Positions 63,005 to 64,000 of a stretch of 64,000 nt of DNA are shown here, in pieces. Each line of letters starts with the position of its first letter. The stretch's first letter is position 1. Made by a program: the position numbers and the translations under genes. The DNA lies in the NCBI RefSeq assembly GCF_902806685.2, contig NC_048561.1, forward strand, positions 2,232,001 to 2,296,000, given 5' to 3'. Origin of the DNA: Maniola hyperantus (Eukaryota > Arthropoda > Insecta > Lepidoptera > Nymphalidae). Under the pieces are notes generated by a model. That model made no database searches and was not told the origin of the DNA. It was given only the letters and a program-made list of their open reading frames with translations.

Positions 63005-63265
63005 TACGTGGATGATGTTCAAAGAAAATATTTCCAAAGCTATTGATAAGTTTATACCAAAAATAAAATGTCGCAAAGGTTATAGTAAAACAAAGCCATG
63101 GAATACTAAGGAGATATGTCAATTGACAGACAGGAAAAAGAAGCTTTGGAATATACACACTCCTTTGCAAAAAAAAGGGCGATTTCTATTTTCTTCCTGG
63201 CTGAAAATAATACAATACCAAAAAGGTTTTAATCATTTGAACATGTTACTGGCCAGTTATTAAAG
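63005..63265 (+). pseudogene. LINE ORF2 fragment, endonuclease-RT linker
   Basis: Plus-strand residues NTWMMFKENISKAIDKFIPK, then KPWNTKEICQLTDRKKKLWN, match the region between endonuclease and reverse transcriptase of RTE/CR1-like LINEs. It is only about 80 codons long and joined directly to the piggyBac fragment. Confidence 0.55.
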
Positions 63266-63464
63266 TGCCATAATGTTTATAAGAGTACATTCCAAATTCA
63301 AATTTTTGATTGAGCCTGGTTTTCAAAGAAAACACCTTTTAACTACATTTTGTGGCGCGATTTACCTATAGTTAATATCGACTCTAATTAACTTTTTGTT
63401 AATTTTTATTAAATTATCTGATGTCCTTGACATTTACAGGTATTGTTTTTGCTGTTTAGCAATC

Positions 63465-64000
63465 TCGAAAATGGTAGATAAAGTGATAAAAGCGAGCAAA
63501 ATTATTGCGCTGCTTGAAGAAGGTTGCAGTCAATGCTTCGTGGCTCAGAGGCAAAATGTGAGTCGGTCGACAGTTCAAAGGACCTGGCAGCGCTATCAAG
63601 AGACCGGTTCCGTCAAGAGAAGGCCTGGTTCTGGCAGAAAGACATGTACCGAACCACGGGATGATCGTTTTCTAGTTAGTCAAGTGTGTCGACTCTCTTG
63701 AATACGTGGGCGATGATTACGACGATCAGCGACGCTTGCATTTCGGAGAACTGCGGATGTCCCGGTGGCTTAGTCGTGAACACGTATGGTTGGTGTTCGG
63801 TTGAGGTTCTCCAACAGGACACAGAGGGACACAGAGTAGCACAGCAGGGCAAAAAGTAACACGATTGTTATTAACACTGTGTAACGAGGCAATCACGAGT
63901 CGAGCTTCGAGAAGATTCCGCCATGAGTCATCGGTGGTCTACGTGTCTGGCGGCTCGTCCGCCGACCACGCTGCGAACATGCGACGATGGTGTGATCAAA
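63465..64000 (+). pseudogene. Tc1-like transposase, N-terminal part
   Basis: From ATG 63471: MVDKVIKASKIIALLEEGC, then SQCFVAQRQNVSRSTVQRTW and QRYQETGSVKRRPGSGRKT give the paired HTH and the GRRR-like hook of Tc1-type transposases. After DDRFLVSQV a frameshift near 63690 breaks the frame, and the continuation to the window end is degenerate. The catalytic core would lie beyond the window. Confidence 0.65.

Overview
The window is eukaryotic, AT-rich and almost entirely made of transposable elements. It looks like a moth or butterfly (Lepidoptera). It carries several tRNA-headed SINE fragments and LINE tails of kinds I associate with lepidopteran genomes, a Dong/R4-type LINE ending at a TAA repeat, RTE-type LINE ends, PIF/Harbinger elements with a MADF-BESS partner gene, and a THAP-ZAD-C2H2 zinc-finger gene family. 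This host assignment is inference, because no rRNA, mitochondrial or single-copy marker gene is present. No bacterial features (operons, ribosome binding sites, CRISPR) apply.

Layout. 1-5.6 kb: the 3' part of an R2/R4-superfamily LINE (+) meets the tail of a CR1/jockey-group LINE (-) at a TAA repeat; a second LINE tail and a SINE follow. 5.7-8.2 kb: THAP-ZAD zinc-finger gene copy A (-), cut off at its 3' side. 9.2-13.5 kb: two head-to-tail, nearly identical Tc1/mariner-superfamily transposons of DD82E type that share a single TA; one is frameshifted and the other intact. 13.5-17.2 kb: SINE, RTE and MITE debris. 17.2-23.7 kb: copy B of the zinc-finger gene (-), seven exons and 733 codons, apparently intact, with a 3'-deleted Ty3/gypsy element in intron 2. 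23.8-29.7 kb: hAT, piggyBac, Helitron and MITE remnants plus hairpins.

29.7-53.5 kb is the core. A pogo-type element with a C-terminal PHD finger (29690-39931) is split by a 6.7 kb PIF/Harbinger element (H1, 30974-37673). Further Harbingers follow: H2 (about 40413-43024), H3 (46460-53483) and H4 (50664-53281, inserted in H3). All four have an intact two-exon transposase gene. Three of the four also have an intact MADF-BESS gene; that of H2 is frameshifted. In all four the two genes lie on opposite strands and are interleaved: the transposase intron holds a MADF-gene exon, and the MADF-gene intron holds the second transposase exon, with no exon overlap. An ISL2EU-type transposase (43.1-46.4 kb) lies between H2 and H3. 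One intron of H1 contains a five-unit, 3.7 kb satellite carrying about 20 copies of a YY1/Pho-like GCCAT motif.

53.5-64 kb: nonautonomous IS630-type and fold-back elements, remnants of pogo, hAT, ISL2EU, DD34D mariner, piggyBac, Tc1-like and LINE sequences, and two exons of a Myb/SANT-like gene. The only sequences that may serve the host are the two THAP-ZAD zinc-finger copies and possibly the Myb/SANT-like exons. All splice sites given here are GT-AG calls read by eye and supported by frame arithmetic. Family names come from motif recognition, not from searches.
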